From: Oscillibacter sp.
GTDB lineage: Bacteria; Bacillota; Clostridia; Oscillospirales; Oscillospiraceae
DNA: 18,903 nt
Direction: 5' to 3'
Assembly: GCA_003539495.1 (NCBI GenBank)
Contig: DPPB01000009.1
Location: 18,511-37,413, forward strand
Shown here: positions 17,223-18,903 of the stretch, piece by piece
Layout: each line of letters opens with the position of its first letter
How positions within the stretch are numbered: position 1 is the stretch's first letter
The notes under the pieces: generated by a model
Seen by the model: the letters and a program-made list of their open reading frames with translations, nothing else
Database searches by the model: none
Told to the model about the DNA's origin: nothing
Made by a program: the position numbers and the translations under genes

Positions 17223-18551
17223 ATGAAACAGAAAAACACCAAGAATTTCGGCACCCGCTGGGGCTTTATCCTGGCCTCGGTGGGCTCCGCCGTGGGCATG
17301 GCCAATGTGTGGGGCTTCCCCAACAAGCTGGGCAGCAACGGCGGCGGCGCATTTCTTCTGATCTACCTGCTGTTCGTATTTATTTTCAGCTATGTGGGGC
17401 TGCCGGCGGAGTTTGCCATGGGCCGCCGGGCCGGGACCGGCACCCTGGGCGCCTATGAAAACGCCTGGGCCACCCGCAGCAAGAGCATGGGCAAGGCCGG
17501 CGGGCTTCTGGGCTGGCTGCCTCTGGCGGGGTCACTGTGCATCGCCCTGGGATACGCGGTCATCGTGACCTATATTCTCAAGGCGCTGGTGGACTCCGTG
17601 GCGGGCACGCTGATGACCACCGACACCGCGGCCTGGTTTGGCGAGTTCTCCTCCACACCCTTTTCCGTGGTCCCCTACCATATCATTGTGGTGGTGGGCA
17701 CGCTGCTGACCCTGTATTTGGGCGCCCGCAGCATTGAAAAAACCAACAAGATCATGATGCCTGTGTTCTTCATCATTTTCCTGGTTTTGGCGGTGCGGGT
17801 AGCACTTCTCCCCGGCTCCTCCGCCGGTTATCGCTTTATGTTCACACCGAACTGGGCGGCACTGAAGGATCCCATGATCTGGATCTGGGCCATGGGCCAG
17901 GCCTTCTTCTCCCTGTCGGTGACGGGCAGCGGTATGATCGTATACGGCGCGTATTTGTCCAAGGAGGAGGATGTGGTACACATGGCCCAGCGGACGGCGC
18001 TGTTTGACACCATTGCAGCGGTGGTGGCGGCGCTGGTCATCATCCCCGCCTGCTTCTCCTATAACCTGGATGTGGGTGCGGGCCCGGGGCTGCTGTTTGT
18101 GACCCTGCCCACCATTTTGCAGGATATCCCCTTGGGCCGGCTGTTTGCCATCATCCTGTATGTGGCCATGATTTTTGCGGGAATCAGCTCCCTGCAGAAC
18201 ATGTTTGAGGCGGTGGTGGAGTCGCTGATGCACAAATTCCCCAAGCTGAGCCGCACGGCGGCCCTGGCCATCCTGTGCGCACTGTGCCTGGGCATCGGCC
18301 TGTTTATGGAGCCCATCGCCAAGTGGGGCACCTGGATGGATCTGGTTTCCATCTACATCATCCCCATCGGGGCCACATTGGGTGCGGTGTCGTGGTTCTA
18401 TGTAATGAAGAAGGACGACCTGCTGACGGCCGTCAACACCGGCAGCCACAAGACCCGGGGCGCCCTGTGGTACAGCGTGGGACGGTATGTGTATGTGCCC
18501 TTGGCGCTGGTGCTGTGCCTGGTGGCACTGATCGGCGGCGTGGCATTTTAA
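17223..18551 (+). CDS. Neurotransmitter:sodium symporter (NSS/SNF) family transporter
   Basis: A 442-residue inner-membrane transporter with about eleven hydrophobic segments, the LeuT-type fold that couples Na+ entry to uptake of amino acids or related amines. The broken first helix is clear: SVGSAVGMANVWGFPNKLGS then NGGGAF (19-44), supplying the sodium and substrate backbone contacts. Where LeuT has the outer-gate arginine, this protein has G31 (NVWGFP). The start ATG is preceded by GGGAG (17213-17217), five nt away. It stands alone with its own promoter, leader hairpins and downstream terminator. The substrate cannot be read from sequence. Methionine or another amino acid would fit its neighbour, but co-direction with the homocysteine methyltransferase across a 304-nt gap is weak evidence. 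Confidence 0.93.
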   Translation: MKQKNTKNFGTRWGFILASVGSAVGMANVWGFPNKLGSNGGGAFLLIYLLFVFIFSYVGLPAEFAMGRRAGTGTLGAYENAWATRSKSMGKAGGLLGWLPLAGSLCIALGYAVIVTYILKALVDSVAGTLMTTDTAAWFGEFSSTPFSVVPYHIIVVVGTLLTLYLGARSIEKTNKIMMPVFFIIFLVLAVRVALLPGSSAGYRFMFTPNWAALKDPMIWIWAMGQAFFSLSVTGSGMIVYGAYLSKEEDVVHMAQRTALFDTIAAVVAALVIIPACFSYNLDVGAGPGLLFVTLPTILQDIPLGRLFAIILYVAMIFAGISSLQNMFEAVVESLMHKFPKLSRTAALAILCALCLGIGLFMEPIAKWGTWMDLVSIYIIPIGATLGAVSWFYVMKKDDLLTAVNTGSHKTRGALWYSVGRYVYVPLALVLCLVALIGGVAF

Positions 18552-18575
18552 GGGAAAATTTAAATTGGGCATAAG

Positions 18576-18613
18576 AATCCCCTCCGGAAGCCGCGGCTTC
18601 CGGAGGGGATTTT
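18576..18613 (+). terminator. Palindromic intrinsic terminator after the sodium symporter
   Basis: A perfect 36-nt palindrome (18576-18611) folds into a long stem of up to 16 bp around a CCGCGG centre and ends in TTTT. It is placed 24 nt after the stop codon. The symmetry and flanking A and T residues mean it could act in both directions. Confidence 0.85.
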
Positions 18614-18630
18614 GCGTGTGGAGGAGCGGG

Positions 18631-18903
18631 GCGTAGGGGAGCCTTTTAGAAGTACGGATTGCCACAGCCAGTGTGCGCACTGGCTTCGCAATGACGGGCT
18701 TTTTGCAAGGGGTACAGTGGGACGGCGGGACACATGGGTCCCGCCCTACACGGCATTATTTTGTAGGGGCAAACGACCCTGTCCGCCCGGCTCGGCGCGT
18801 TCCTTGTGGTGCGTAGGGGAGGGGCTCTCTTGCCCACCGTCGTGCCAACCGACTGACGGGCACTGTCGTACCCGCCAATCGGGGCACTTCCTCGAAACCG
18901 GCT
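18631..18903. repeat. Intergenic repeat cluster at the right end, no gene seen
   Basis: The stretch holds several inverted repeats: GCCAGTG/CACTGGC (18667-18673/18678-18684) inside an outer ATTGC/GCAAT pair (18658-18662/18688-18692); GGCGGGAC/GTCCCGCC (18724-18731/18738-18745); and CCCTACA/TGTAGGG (18744-18750/18762-18768). GCGTAGGGGAG occurs twice, at 18631-18641 and 18811-18821. On the minus strand the first unit reads GTCATTGCGAAG ... GTGGCAATCCG, a form I recall as a widespread dispersed bacterial repeat, though this was not checked. The final 80 nt show no feature I can name. Confidence 0.6.

Overview
The window is high-GC DNA with short gaps, strong Shine-Dalgarno (SD) sites and strictly anaerobic enzymes: pyruvate:ferredoxin oxidoreductase, 4-hydroxybutyryl-CoA dehydratase, EtfB with an acyl-CoA dehydrogenase, and corrinoid methyltransfer proteins. 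This suggests an anaerobic, probably gut-associated Clostridia member of the Oscillospiraceae type. The family assignment is inferred from gene content and repeat style, not from a marker gene.

Left block (1-10602, all minus strand). In transcription order: a DAACS-family Na+/H+ symporter, an 89-nt self-complementary element, a class I/II aminotransferase, a full-length pyruvate:ferredoxin oxidoreductase and an intrinsic terminator. Then come a crotonase, 4-hydroxybutyryl-CoA dehydratase (AbfD), a hotdog thioesterase, a short-chain acyl-CoA dehydrogenase and etfB, which runs off the window edge. Together they read as amino-acid uptake and deamination feeding ferredoxin-linked acyl-CoA chemistry, with crotonyl-CoA as the node: AbfD makes it from 4-hydroxybutyryl-CoA, the acyl-CoA dehydrogenase/Etf pair can reduce it to butyryl-CoA, and the crotonase can hydrate it towards acetyl-CoA. 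The genes that would supply 4-hydroxybutyryl-CoA are not here.

Middle (10603-11900). An IclR-family regulator is divergent from the symporter. The shared intergenic region has a good promoter in each direction and palindromes that could be operators. After iclR lies a cluster of hairpins bracketed by two nearly identical 30-nt inverted repeats.

Right block (11901-18551). A minus-strand operon encodes a DUF2284 cysteine-rich protein, a fusion of a uroporphyrinogen-decarboxylase-type methyltransferase domain with a corrinoid-binding domain, and a metal-dependent amidohydrolase. Divergent from it is a short homocysteine methyltransferase carrying what looks like a shrunken pterin-domain remnant. 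This is the best candidate in the window for an undescribed system: a corrinoid-dependent methyl transfer or demethylation module of unknown substrate. It is followed by a neurotransmitter:sodium symporter with its own promoter and a terminator-like leader hairpin.

The last 350 bases hold a perfect 36-nt palindromic terminator and a run of intergenic repeat-like sequences, with no recognisable gene.
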